A DNA stretch of 61,061 nt from JADGGM01 sp035277485 (GCA_035277485.1 DATEKK010000106.1:1-61061); one strand, 5' to 3'; shown: positions 9,455 through 18,606, numbered from the stretch's first letter. Notes: a model not told the origin generated them from the letters alone. Numbers and translations are program-made.

Positions 9455-10677
9455 GTGCTGTCGGGGACGTCGCGCCCCACGATGCCGCGTCCCCAGAGTT
9501 TCTGATAGAAGCGAAGACCGGCCGCCCATTCCCCGCGCACCGGTTGGCCGTTGGTGAGCGCGATCTGCCGCCGGTATTGCAGCGTGATCTCGAACGGGTA
9601 GTCGCCGTGCCCGCGTTCGCTCGCGGCCACGCTCGAGAACACGAGGCCCACGCCCACCCACTGGTTCGTGAACGCCGACGCCGGGCCGAGCGTGGCCGCA
9701 TCGAGGTGCGTCACGTTGCCCGCCGAATCCACCACGTCGAGCGTTCCCGAGAACGTGCCGGCGTTCTCGTGCTCGTACTGGTACCGCGCGCCGATCGAAA
9801 AGTATTCGCCTAACGAGAACCGCGGCGTCACGTCGATCGAGTAGGCGTCGCCTAACGTGCGGGTCGCGTTCACCGGCCGCGCGGTGGCGTCGAACGGATC
9901 GCCGGGCGTCCCCGCGCCCACGCGCAGCGAGCGCGTGTCCTGCAGGTGATGCTCGTAGCGCAGCGCCACGCTCGTCCAGAACGAGTGGCCGGCGATGACA
10001 TCCCAGAACGAGCCCGCCTGTACGCCGGATTCACCTTCGCCCGTGCCGATGCCGAATTGCTGAAACGGCCTTGGCGGCTGGCCCGTGCCGATCACTGCGC
10101 TCGCCGACAATGCGCTGCGAACATGCAGCCCGTGCTCATTGATACGATCGTGCTCGCTCTGCGCACCCAGCCACACGAGCTTGAGCGTGGCCATCGCATC
10201 GCCGATACCACTGCGGTTGAACGAACGCATCGAATCCGCGACGTTGCCGTGATCGGGGTTCGAGAAATAGATCGCCGACTCGGTGGTGCCCACGGTTGGC
10301 ACCGATGCCGTGAGCATCAGTCTGTCCGTGAGCCCGAAGTCGAGCGAGAACGGCGTAATGCGTGCTTGCGACCGCGTCTGAATGAACACGCCCGGCGCGG
10401 CGTCGTATTGCTGGAACCATCGCGACCACGTGTTCAACAAGCCGAATCGGAAGACGCCGCCGGGTACCGTGGTCGCGTCGTCACCGTAGCCCAACACGCT
10501 CTGCGCGCGGAGTGGCATGACCGCGAGGATCGCGGTCGCGACCGACAGAAGTGCAGCGCGCCGCCACCGGGGCGCGAGACGAAGCGAGCGAGACGACAAG
10601 CGGTGGCGGAGTGGTGTGTCCGGCGGTGACGGTGTGCAGTCGGGTCGGTGGGCGGCGTGTGCGCGCAAGTCTGTCAT
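9433..10677 (-). CDS. Probable outer-membrane beta-barrel protein
   Basis: A 414-residue secreted protein with a hydrophobic signal segment (ALLSVATAILAVMPLRAQS, about residues 41-59) and many alternating-residue strands rich in G, Y, T and aromatics, resembling transporter-like or phenol-degradation MetA-like outer-membrane proteins. The substrate is unknown. The ATG at 10677 has a TGGAG site four bases upstream but leaves a long Arg-rich leader before the signal segment; an in-frame TTG at 10599 would shorten it. It converges with recN and diverges from the next gene. Confidence 0.7.
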   Translation of the reverse strand: MTDLRAHAAHRPDCTPSPPDTPLRHRLSSRSLRLAPRWRRAALLSVATAILAVMPLRAQSVLGYGDDATTVPGGVFRFGLLNTWSRWFQQYDAAPGVFIQTRSQARITPFSLDFGLTDRLMLTASVPTVGTTESAIYFSNPDHGNVADSMRSFNRSGIGDAMATLKLVWLGAQSEHDRINEHGLHVRSALSASAVIGTGQPPRPFQQFGIGTGEGESGVQAGSFWDVIAGHSFWTSVALRYEHHLQDTRSLRVGAGTPGDPFDATARPVNATRTLGDAYSIDVTPRFSLGEYFSIGARYQYEHENAGTFSGTLDVVDSAGNVTHLDAATLGPASAFTNQWVGVGLVFSSVAASERGHGDYPFEITLQYRRQIALTNGQPVRGEWAAGLRFYQKLWGRGIVGRDVPDSTQRRREP

Positions 10678-10797
10678 TACACTCCAGGGTTGTCAACGTC
10701 CGGCGCGATCGTCGCCTCGTCCCGCCGTCTCGTATATTGCACGCATTGCAACGCCTGTGCACGCCGCGCGGGCACCGTCTCTCGCACTGCGTCGCTC

Positions 10798-12582
10798 GTG
10801 AATTCGACTCCCAAGTCTGTCATCCCGTGGCAACTGACCGGCAATCACTGGCTCACGCTGCCGTGCATCCATCCAGCTGACGGCGCACTGCACGCGCTCG
10901 GGGTCCTGCACCGCGGAGCGCGCGCCGCTGTGGAGTTCGCCGGCGGCGCGGATTTTCTGTCGGGCGGCGGGCCGCCGCTGCTCAAGCCCACACTGCGGAT
11001 CGACGGCGCGCACCGCGAGCTCGGCGCCGAGGGTCTGGCGTGGGAGCGGGCGATGAGCTGGCTGCCCACGTTCACGTGTTCCATCGACGGCATTGTGATT
11101 CGCGGGACGCTGTTCGCGCCGTACGGCCGCGATGCGGACATCGCCGGCGCGGTGTACGCGTTCGCGTTCGAGAACCGCACGGCGCGTGACGTGAGCGTGG
11201 ACCTGTCGCTCGACGGCGTCCTCGGACACCGGCAACTGCGCGTGCGGACCGCTCGCCCAACGGACGACGCGCATCGCATTGCGTTGGGCGAGAACGGCGT
11301 GGTGGTGCTCGAGGGCAGTGCCCAACCGGGGTTGGCTGCGCTCGCGGTGGCCGCCGATGCCGACAGCGTGAGCGACGTGCAGGGCGGGGAAGCGCCGCGC
11401 TTCAGCGTGCGTCGCGCGCTGCGCCTCGAGGCCGGCGCGCGCACAGGAGCAGCGTTCTACATCGCCGCGGGCCCCGAGCGCGACGGCGCCGAAGCGACTG
11501 TCGCGGTGATGCGCCGCCGCGGATGGAGCGAGCTGCTCACCATGACGCGCGATGCGTTGCAGGAGCTCGAGCAGACGGTTGGGCACGACGGCATCGATCG
11601 CCTGATCAATCGCAATTTGCTGTTCGCGTACTTTTATGGCGCCGGCCGCGCGCTCGACGACGCACATTTCTACCTCGTGCGGTCGCGCGCGCCATGGAAC
11701 GGCCGCGGCGTCACGACGCGCGACTGGGATGCGTTAGGCTGGACGCTCCCGGCGATCCAGCTCGCCGATGCATCCCTGGCGCGCGAGCTGCTGCTGCGCG
11801 CCTGTGAGCTGCACGGATACGCGCCCGGCAGCGGCGTGCACTACCTGGACGGCACGATGTTCGAGCCGGGCTTCTCCCTCGAGGGCGTCGCGTCGTTCGC
11901 CATCGCCACCGATCGGTACATTCGCGAAACCGGCGACGATCAGATTGTCGATGAGCCCGCTGTCGCCGATGCGCTCTATGCGTCGTGGGACGATCTGTCC
12001 GGCCGTCGCGACGAGCGCGTCCCGCTCTACAGCACCGAGGTCACGCTCTCGGGCGCGCCCGCGGGACACCCCTTCACCCTGCACGGCAACGCGGTCGTCG
12101 CGCAGGCGCTCGACGTGCTCAAGCGCACGCTGGACGAAGAAAGTGCGCGCTCGGTCGAGGATCCCGAAGCGGTGCGCGCCGCCCTGCGCCGTCACTTTTC
12201 CATCGAGCGCGACGGCAAGGTGCTCTTCGCCACCTCCATCGATCTCTCCGGCAACTCGGGCACCGATGGCGACCCGAATGCGTCGCCGTACTGGCTGCCG
12301 TTGTACGACGCCGTCGAGCGCTTCGACTCGGTGTATCGCCGCACGGTCCGTGGGTTAGGCGCGGAGCCGCACGCGCTCGCCGAACAATGCGCGCGTCTGT
12401 TAGGCCCGGACGCGGCGGCCGTGTTGCAATGGTTGCGGCGTGCGCCGCTCGACAACGGCATCGCGGCCGAGCTCGTGGACGCCGAAGGCCGTGCGACCGC
12501 CAACGGCGGCGATGCGGCGCTCGCTGGTCTCCTTGCCTGGTCCACATGGTACGCGGTGCACGCGCTCGGCGTGCAGCCGTGA
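10798..12582 (+). CDS. Six-hairpin glycosidase-like protein, function unknown
   Basis: A 594-residue soluble protein without a signal peptide. An N-terminal beta-rich half (about 1-240) is followed by an all-helical half with repeats such as INRNLLFAYFYGAGRALDD, RDWDALGWTLPAIQLADA and EPGFSLEGVASFAIATDRYIRETGD. This layout resembles the alpha/alpha six-hairpin glycosidase superfamily; I do not recognise the exact family or substrate. The GTG at 10798 is the first start after a TATATT -10-like box at 10733-10738. It lies between two envelope genes, which may point to a carbohydrate role. Confidence 0.6.
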   Translation: MNSTPKSVIPWQLTGNHWLTLPCIHPADGALHALGVLHRGARAAVEFAGGADFLSGGGPPLLKPTLRIDGAHRELGAEGLAWERAMSWLPTFTCSIDGIVIRGTLFAPYGRDADIAGAVYAFAFENRTARDVSVDLSLDGVLGHRQLRVRTARPTDDAHRIALGENGVVVLEGSAQPGLAALAVAADADSVSDVQGGEAPRFSVRRALRLEAGARTGAAFYIAAGPERDGAEATVAVMRRRGWSELLTMTRDALQELEQTVGHDGIDRLINRNLLFAYFYGAGRALDDAHFYLVRSRAPWNGRGVTTRDWDALGWTLPAIQLADASLARELLLRACELHGYAPGSGVHYLDGTMFEPGFSLEGVASFAIATDRYIRETGDDQIVDEPAVADALYASWDDLSGRRDERVPLYSTEVTLSGAPAGHPFTLHGNAVVAQALDVLKRTLDEESARSVEDPEAVRAALRRHFSIERDGKVLFATSIDLSGNSGTDGDPNASPYWLPLYDAVERFDSVYRRTVRGLGAEPHALAEQCARLLGPDAAAVLQWLRRAPLDNGIAAELVDAEGRATANGGDAALAGLLAWSTWYAVHALGVQP

Positions 12583-12704
12583 TCGCCTGACGCTCGCGCG
12601 CGTCGCCCAACGACACACCTTTCCGGACACGGCCGGCAATCGTACTGTTATGCGCGCCCGCGCCGCAATGCGCGCGCACGCAACTATCACGATAGAGGAC
12701 GCCC

Positions 12705-14093
12705 ATGACTGTGCTTCGTGCTCCAACGCTTGCGATGCTCCTGGGCCTAGGCGCCGCGTGCGGCGCGCACGCGCAGGGCTTCCAGGTGAACGAACTCGGG
12801 AGTTGTGCCGTCGCTCGCGGACAAGCGGTGACCGCGTCGCCGTGCAAGGACCCGTCGGTGATTTACTGGAATCCCGCGGCTGCCGCGTCGCTCGAAGGAT
12901 GGAGCATCTACGCGGGCGCCGCCGCGGTGATCTTGGGCGGCGCTTTCACAGCGGACACGTCGCGCCGGGTGTTCGATAGCGATGCGCCAACGTCGGTTCT
13001 GCCGCACGTGTTCGTGAACTACGGCTCCGCGGATGATCGTTGGGCAGCCGGACTCGGGGTGTATGTGCCATACGGACTGACCTCGCAGTGGCACGACGAT
13101 TTTCCGGGACGGTTCCAAGCGCTCAAGGCGTCGCTCACCACCGTGTACGTGCAGCCCAACTTTGCGTACCGCTTCGCGCCCAACTGGCAGGTGGGCGGCG
13201 GTCCGGTGATCGGATACTCGCGGGTCGAGCTGCGCCAATCGCTCGATCTCGCCCAACAACAGGTCCAACCGGGTCTCACGTTCGGCCAGTTGGGCGTGGC
13301 CGCGCAAACCGAGTTCGCGCGCGCCAAACTATCGGGGAGCGGCACCGCGTTCGGGTTCAACGTCGGCGTGCACGGCACGTTAGGCGCGGACTGGGAAATC
13401 GGCGCGCGCTACTTGTCGCAGCTCGACTTTCACTACGACAACGCCGACGCGACGTTCTCACAGGTGGCCACGAATCTCGTCTTGTCGGCGGGCAACCCGC
13501 TCGGCCTCCCGCCCGGCACGCCGGTCGACGCCCTGCTCAGCACCGAGTTCGCGCCGGGCGGCCCCTTGAGCGCACAGAAAGTCTCCACGCGGATCAAGCA
13601 TCCCGCGCAGTTCCAGGTTGGACTCGGCTATTCCGGTCTCATCAACACGCGTCTCGAGGGCGACTTCGAGTGGACGCAGTTCTCCTCGTTCGACCAACTG
13701 CCCATCGACTTCAGCGGACCGGCGAGCGCACAGAGCCGCGCGATCCTCGAGGACTACCAGAATTCGTGGTCCATCCGCGTCGGTGCGGAGCACGCGTTCG
13801 CCGTGGGCATCAAGGGGCGAGTTGGGTTCACGTACGTGAAGTCGCCCGCACCCGATGAATCGGTCACACCACTGCTCCCCGACATGAATCGCCGCAACTA
13901 CACCGCCGGCTTTGGCGTGCCGCTTTCGCCGCGCTACACCCTCGACGCCGCGTACCTGCACGTGGACACCAGCGGGCGACGCGGACGCGTGGTCGAGCGC
14001 TCGAGCGCCCAACAGACTGCGTTAGACCTCAACTCCGGCTTCTACACGCTCGACGCCAACGTGGTGTCGCTGAGCATCCGCGCCAACTTCTGA
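12705..14093 (+). CDS. OmpP1/FadL family outer-membrane transporter
   Basis: A 14-stranded barrel of the long-chain fatty acid/hydrophobic substrate channel family. A cleavable signal peptide (about 1-24, ending AHA-QG) is followed by the FadL N-terminal hatch pattern GFQVNELGSCAVARGQA and DPSVIYWNPAA. The 462-residue length and C-terminal LSIRANF fit an outer-membrane barrel. It stands in tandem with a GDSL lipoprotein 33 bases downstream, which suggests a release-and-import pair for lipids or other hydrophobic esters. The substrate is not determined by the sequence. Confidence 0.88.
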   Translation: MTVLRAPTLAMLLGLGAACGAHAQGFQVNELGSCAVARGQAVTASPCKDPSVIYWNPAAAASLEGWSIYAGAAAVILGGAFTADTSRRVFDSDAPTSVLPHVFVNYGSADDRWAAGLGVYVPYGLTSQWHDDFPGRFQALKASLTTVYVQPNFAYRFAPNWQVGGGPVIGYSRVELRQSLDLAQQQVQPGLTFGQLGVAAQTEFARAKLSGSGTAFGFNVGVHGTLGADWEIGARYLSQLDFHYDNADATFSQVATNLVLSAGNPLGLPPGTPVDALLSTEFAPGGPLSAQKVSTRIKHPAQFQVGLGYSGLINTRLEGDFEWTQFSSFDQLPIDFSGPASAQSRAILEDYQNSWSIRVGAEHAFAVGIKGRVGFTYVKSPAPDESVTPLLPDMNRRNYTAGFGVPLSPRYTLDAAYLHVDTSGRRGRVVERSSAQQTALDLNSGFYTLDANVVSLSIRANF

Positions 14094-14126
14094 CGCCACC
14101 GATCACGCACAAGGGGAGAATCGTCC

Positions 14127-15359
14127 ATGTCTCGAGAGCGGCATCTCGTCGCCGGCGCGGTCGGGCTCGTCATGATCGCGGCTGCCGCGGCGTGCAGCAA
14201 CACCAAGGATCTCGTGGTCCCTTCGCCGCCGGTGAATCCGTTGTTCGCGAGCTACGTCTCACTCGGCAACAGCATCACGGCGGGTTTTCAGTCGGACGGC
14301 ATCAACGATTCGACGCAGCATCAGGCGTATCCGGTGTTGCTCGCGCAGCAGATGAACACGCCCTTCACGGTTGCGAGCCTGCTCGACCCAGGTTGTCCTC
14401 CGCCGATCGATAGTTTCCCGGAGGGCACGCGCGTCGGCGGCGGAACATCGACGACATGTTTCTTCCGGTCACCAGTGTCGGGCGTGGCGGTGCTCAACAA
14501 CGTGGCCGTGCCGGGTGCGGCATCGTTCGATCCCGCGAGTCCCATCGGCACCGGTGGCGGCGGACCGCTCACGACGTTCATCCTAGGCGGCAAGACGCAG
14601 GTGCAACGCGCGCTCGATGCCAAGCCGACGTTCGTGAGCATCTGGATCGGCAACAACGACGTACTGCCCGCCGCATTGAGCGGCGTGCTCGACTCCGTTC
14701 CGGGCGTGTCGCCGGGCGTGACGAACGAAGGCGCGTTCGAGCAGAACTACAACGCGATGATGACCGGTCTCGACGCCGGCGGCACGGTCAAGGGCGGCAT
14801 CCTGATCGGTGTGGTGAACGTTGCTAACGCACCGGTGTTTTTCCCGGCGCCCGCGCTCTTCGCGCCCGGCGTCTTGCCGGCGCTCGAGCAGGCCGTCGGT
14901 GCCACAATCACGGTCGACACGAGCTGTACGCCGTCCACGCAGTCGATCATCAATTTCGAGTTGCTCGAGGCGATGCGGGCCGGTGCGGCTCCGGATACCA
15001 TCGCGTGTCACGCGCTCGCCAATCACGCCAACGGACTCGGCGAGGTGTTCGTGTTGGACGCGACCGAGATCGCCGCCGTGTCGCAAGCTGTGGCCGGATA
15101 CAACGCGTTCATTCAGCAGACCGCGGCCAACAAGGGTTGGGCATTCTTCGATCCGAATGCGGCGCTGGCCCAACTGCGAGAGAGTGGGCAGATCCCGGTG
15201 TTGCCGGATCTCACGCAGCCTACGAAGCCGTTCGGCGATTTCATCTCGCTGGATGGGATTCATCCGGCGGCCGCTGCGCACGTGTTGCTCGCCAACCTGA
15301 TGATTCAGGCGATCAACGCACAGTACAGCACGAGCATTCCGGCGCTGTCGTCGCCGTGA
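14127..15359 (+). CDS. SGNH/GDSL hydrolase lipoprotein
   Basis: Surface or periplasmic esterase/lipase-like lipoprotein of 410 residues. The N-terminus has a hydrophobic stretch ending AAAAACSN, a likely lipobox with lipid-modified Cys. SGNH blocks are visible: YVSLGNSITAG (block I, with Ser in SLGNS), IWIGNND (block III Asn) and DGIHPAAAAH (block V Asp-x-x-His). AGGAG-like purines (AAGGGGAGAA) precede the ATG. Its position directly after the FadL-like gene suggests that it frees acyl chains which the barrel imports. Confidence 0.85.
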   Translation: MSRERHLVAGAVGLVMIAAAAACSNTKDLVVPSPPVNPLFASYVSLGNSITAGFQSDGINDSTQHQAYPVLLAQQMNTPFTVASLLDPGCPPPIDSFPEGTRVGGGTSTTCFFRSPVSGVAVLNNVAVPGAASFDPASPIGTGGGGPLTTFILGGKTQVQRALDAKPTFVSIWIGNNDVLPAALSGVLDSVPGVSPGVTNEGAFEQNYNAMMTGLDAGGTVKGGILIGVVNVANAPVFFPAPALFAPGVLPALEQAVGATITVDTSCTPSTQSIINFELLEAMRAGAAPDTIACHALANHANGLGEVFVLDATEIAAVSQAVAGYNAFIQQTAANKGWAFFDPNAALAQLRESGQIPVLPDLTQPTKPFGDFISLDGIHPAAAAHVLLANLMIQAINAQYSTSIPALSSP

Positions 15360-15399
15360 GTGGTGCGCGCGCCGGGCGCGGCGCGCCTGGCGCGTGCTC

Positions 15400-15428
15400 T
15401 TGTTCGGCCGCGGAGCTTCGGCTAGCTT
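15400..15428 (+). promoter_or_regulatory. Putative promoter of tRNA-Gly
   Basis: TTGTTC (15400-15405), a 17-base spacer and TAGCTT (15423-15428), ending 10 bases before the tRNA. The same -10 box TAGCTT follows TTGACA by 17 bases in front of rplM. Read by eye, not scored. Confidence 0.55.
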
Positions 15429-15438
15429 TGGGGCGACT

Positions 15439-15511
15439 GCGGGAATAGCTCAGTTGGTAGAGCACAACCTTGCCAAGGTTGGGGTCGCGGGTTCGAGTCC
15501 CGTTTCCCGCT
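15439..15511 (+). tRNA. tRNA-Gly (anticodon GCC)
   Basis: A full cloverleaf is visible: acceptor arm GCGGGAA pairing with TTCCCGC, D-arm with AGCTCAGTTGGTAGAGC, anticodon stem CAACC/GGTTG around loop TTGCCAA (anticodon GCC), and T-arm GCGGGTTCGAGTCCCGT. 73 bases including the discriminator T; CCA is not encoded. Confidence 0.95.
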
Positions 15512-15534
15512 CTCCACGATTCGACAGACACGAT

Positions 15535-15570
15535 CACAGGGACATGGGGCGACGAGCCCGTGTCCCTGTG
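15535..15570 (+). terminator. Hairpin between the two tRNA genes
   Basis: Arms CACAGGGACA-GGG and CCC-TGTCCCTGTG pair almost perfectly around a short GCGACGA-type loop, followed by TTGTT. It may terminate the tRNA-Gly transcript or act as a processing structure. Confidence 0.5.
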
Positions 15571-15596
15571 TTGTTCGTAGGCTATCGTGAGACGTG

Positions 15597-15681
15597 GCCC
15601 GGGTGGCGAAAAGGCAGACGCGAAGGACTTAAAATCCTTTTCCCCTTGCGGGGAGTGCGGGTTCGATTCCCGCCCCGGGCA
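15597..15681 (+). tRNA. tRNA-Leu (anticodon UAA)
   Basis: Class II tRNA of 85 bases: acceptor GCCCGGG/CCCGGGC with discriminator A, anticodon stem AAGGA/TCCTT around CTTAAAA (anticodon TAA), a variable arm CCCCTTGCGGGG, and T-arm GCGGGTTCGATTCCCGC. CCA is not encoded. It reads UUA and UUG, the UUA codons being mostly those inside the GTTAGGC motif. Its last 27 bases recur at 29555-29582, which suggests use as an integration site. Confidence 0.95.
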
Positions 15682-15700
15682 TTCGGTAGCACGCGCCTAA

Positions 15701-17392
15701 CTAACGCATCCGGCCGCCCGGATGGGCGCGCTGGGTCGACGTGTTGGGTAACCCGAACACGAATACCGCACCGCCCAATTGATAGCCGAGCTGGAAGTTG
15801 CCACCGCATGCCACACCGATCATCTGTTCACCGTGGAGCTCAAAGCTCATGGGGGCGGCATTGCACCCGGCACCAGCACTGAACTGCCAGAGCAGCTTGC
15901 CGGTGCGCGCGTCGTAGGCATCGAAATTTCCGTTTCCCTCGCCCGTGAACACCAAACCTCCCGCCGTCGCCAACGAACCACCCATCATCGGCTGGTCCAT
16001 CTGATTCTGCCAGGCGATTTTTCCCGTTCTGAGATCGAGTGCCGTGAATGTGCCGTTTTGTGAAGCACCGGGCGCAAGCTTGAACGCCGAACCGAGCCAC
16101 ATCCGACCGTTGGCGTGCGGCACGGGGTGCGTCGAATAGAGCATCGGTTGGTTCAGGCCGGCCACGTACGCATAGCCTAACGATGGGTCGATGGATATCG
16201 GCGACCACTCCGTGCCTCCGTTAGCACCCGGCAGCATCAGCGTCCCCTCGGGCGTGGGGAGTGCGAACATGTTCTTCTGCGCCGTGAAGTTCTGCGTCTT
16301 GCGAATGAGCCGCCCCGTCTTCGCGTCGAGAACGTACGCCCAAGCGGTCTTGCCAGCCTGGACGACGACTTTGCGGCCGTCTAACATGACGACTGCCGGT
16401 GGTGACGTCTCATCCAGATCCCACACGTCGTGCGGCACAACCTGGTAATACCAGCGCGTCTTCCCCGTCGAGGCATCGATCGCGACGATGCAATCGGTGA
16501 ACAGGTTGTCGCCCGGACGTGCCGAGCCATCGAGATCGGGTGAAGGGTTTCCGACGGTGAAGAAGAGCAGATTCAGATCTTTGTCGTACGCGGGTGTCAT
16601 CCAGACGCCGCCGCCGCCCCGCTTCCACGCATCGGGATGCGCGGCGCTGTCAGCCTTCTCGCGCGCGATGTCACGATGCAGATCTGCCTCTTCAGCCTTC
16701 TGTGCCCACACACCCCACCATCCGTTAGGCGCCACGGAATCCTCACCGGGCGCGGGTATGGAATACCACCGCCACACGGGTTTGCCCGAGTCCACGTTCA
16801 GCGCATCAACGTGTCCTCGAATGCCATACTCTCCTCCCGAAACCCCGATCACTACGGTCTGACCGACGATGAGCGGGGCTGGCGTGATGCTGTAGCCAGA
16901 ATCGGAAGTGGCGATCTGTGTATCCCAGACCTGCTGTCCGGTGTGCGCGTTCAGCGCGACAACGTGACCGTCGAGAGTGCCGAAGAACACTTTGCCACCG
17001 GCGAGCGCGACGCCGCGGTTGTTCGGTCCGCAGCAGTATGAGCTCGACCCCATCTTGTAATTGAACCGCCACATTTCGCGTCGCTTGTCGAGGTCATAGG
17101 CGATGACGGCATCATCGTATGCAGTGGTGACGTACATCGTGTCGCCGGCAACGATCGGCGTGTTCTCGAATGAGCCCGGGCGCGTGCCGGTCTGAAACAC
17201 CATGCGCGCCACGAGCGAGTGTACGTTCTGTGTGTTGATCTGCTTGAGGGTTGACCATCGCTGATTCCAGTCGGTGCCGCCATACGTGGTCCAGTCGGCT
17301 TGCCCATGGGCCGTCACCGCACCGCCGAGCGCGCACGCTGCGAAGAGAAAAAAGCTGTACCGCGCCCTTCTCCTACCGTTCAGTTGCGTCAT
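15701..17392 (-). CDS. PQQ-dependent (quinoprotein) dehydrogenase
   Basis: Periplasmic eight-bladed propeller enzyme oxidising alcohols or related substrates with pyrroloquinoline quinone. The 563-residue product has a signal peptide (RYSFFLFAACALGGAVTAHGQ), the vicinal disulfide SSSYCCGPNNRG that covers PQQ, repeated W-docking blades (for example TGKTRWYYQVVPHDVWDLD, TGKLLWQFSAGAGC) and no C-terminal cytochrome. The start at 17392 is fixed by GGAGGT four bases upstream, although the frame is open to 17458. First gene of the candidate island; its 3' end lies 20 bases from tRNA-Leu. Electrons could pass by a cytochrome c to the cbb3 oxidase nearby. The exact substrate is unknown. Confidence 0.88.
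   Translation of the reverse strand: MTQLNGRRRARYSFFLFAACALGGAVTAHGQADWTTYGGTDWNQRWSTLKQINTQNVHSLVARMVFQTGTRPGSFENTPIVAGDTMYVTTAYDDAVIAYDLDKRREMWRFNYKMGSSSYCCGPNNRGVALAGGKVFFGTLDGHVVALNAHTGQQVWDTQIATSDSGYSITPAPLIVGQTVVIGVSGGEYGIRGHVDALNVDSGKPVWRWYSIPAPGEDSVAPNGWWGVWAQKAEEADLHRDIAREKADSAAHPDAWKRGGGGVWMTPAYDKDLNLLFFTVGNPSPDLDGSARPGDNLFTDCIVAIDASTGKTRWYYQVVPHDVWDLDETSPPAVVMLDGRKVVVQAGKTAWAYVLDAKTGRLIRKTQNFTAQKNMFALPTPEGTLMLPGANGGTEWSPISIDPSLGYAYVAGLNQPMLYSTHPVPHANGRMWLGSAFKLAPGASQNGTFTALDLRTGKIAWQNQMDQPMMGGSLATAGGLVFTGEGNGNFDAYDARTGKLLWQFSAGAGCNAAPMSFELHGEQMIGVACGGNFQLGYQLGGAVFVFGLPNTSTQRAHPGGRMR
15707..15724 (+). terminator. Short stem-loop after tRNA-Leu
   Basis: CATCCGG and CCGGATG pair around CCGC, 26 bases beyond the tRNA and inside the 3' end of the opposing PQQ gene. 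No T tract follows on either strand, so termination is only a possibility. Confidence 0.3.
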
Positions 17393-17649
17393 ACGCACCT
17401 CCATTGTTTGTCGTCGCGTCCCTCGGCGTGCTGATCGCTCACCTGCTCCGCGGAGCATTAGCTTTCCGGTCGACGAACTTGCGATAAGTACTTGAACCGT
17501 CCACCGTGCCTCAATGGCACGCGTGTCCTATAGAGCGCGATGATCGGCTCAACGTACGTGTGCCGAGATCGGTTGATCGATGCGATCGAGGCCGCCACTA
17601 ATGCGAAGTCGGCAGCAACGCCCGACTGCTGCATCGTCTCGGCTCTGAT

Positions 17650-18606
17650 GTGACGATGCGAGGCGCGCGCGCGCGGCACCGAAGCCGCCACGAAGTGCGC
17701 GTCGAGTCGCCGTTCCGTCTCGACCTGACGGTGAGCGCACTCAGGCGCCTGCCGACGAACGTCGTCGACGTGCTACTCCCCGATGGCGCGTACGCGCGTG
17801 CACTTACTTACGAGCGCGAATTGGTGCTGGTGCGCGCGCGCCTCGTCCGACCTGGCGCGCTCGAGGTGATTGTCGAGGGACCACGCCGCGCGCACGCGAC
17901 CGCAGTCGCCGCGGTGCGGCGCATGCTCGGCGTGGACCGCGACACGACGGAGTTTGAGCGCGCGGCCGCTCACGTGCCGTGGCTGCGGCCGCTGGTGCGT
18001 CGCATGCGCGGGCTTCGACCGCCGCGCTACCCCACGCTGTGGGAGGCCTGCGTCAACGCGATCGCGTTCCAGCAGCTGAGCGTGGCCGCGGCAAGCGCTA
18101 TAGTGGGTCGACTCGTCACGGCTCTTGGCACGCGTGCGGACATAGGTGGATTTCCGCTGTGGGCGTTTCCGGGTCCAGAGCGCTGGCTTGCCCAACGGAC
18201 ACCGACATTGCGTGCGATGGGCCTAACGATGACAAAGCTCGGCGCTTTGCGCCGCGCGGCCGAGGCGATCGCCACTGGCGCCCTCGACGAACGAACTCTC
18301 GATGCGTTGCCAAGCGCCGACGCAGCCGCGCGGCTGCGCCGGATCAAAGGCATCGGTGAGTGGACGGCGGCGGTGATCCTCTTGCGCGGTCTCGGCCGAC
18401 TCGACGTGTTTCCGCCAGCCGACTCGAGCGTGGCGCGGAATCTTGCGCGGGTGGCGGGCGACACGCCGCCGGACATCACATCGGTCGTCCGCGCGCTCGA
18501 ACCGCAACAAGGGATGCTCTACTTCTATCTGCTGCTGGCGCGTCTGGAGGCGCGGGGGGCGCTTGCAAACGCCGGGGAGCGTTATCGCGCTCCGCTCGCC
18601 GAATAG
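17650..18606 (+). CDS. DNA-3-methyladenine glycosylase II-like (HhH-GPD)
   Basis: Base-excision repair glycosylase of the AlkA type, 318 residues. The N-terminal half matches the AlkA beta domain length; the C-terminal half has the helix-hairpin-helix LRRIKGIGEWTAAVILLRGLG and the GPD segment LDVFPPADSSV with the catalytic Asp. VNAIAFQQLSVAAASAIVGRL is the usual helix before the HhH. GTG at 17650 and ATG at 17656 are both possible starts. It diverges from the PQQ gene and overlaps the convergent Ig-like gene by 25 bases. Confidence 0.88.
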   Translation: MTMRGARARHRSRHEVRVESPFRLDLTVSALRRLPTNVVDVLLPDGAYARALTYERELVLVRARLVRPGALEVIVEGPRRAHATAVAAVRRMLGVDRDTTEFERAAAHVPWLRPLVRRMRGLRPPRYPTLWEACVNAIAFQQLSVAAASAIVGRLVTALGTRADIGGFPLWAFPGPERWLAQRTPTLRAMGLTMTKLGALRRAAEAIATGALDERTLDALPSADAAARLRRIKGIGEWTAAVILLRGLGRLDVFPPADSSVARNLARVAGDTPPDITSVVRALEPQQGMLYFYLLLARLEARGALANAGERYRAPLAE

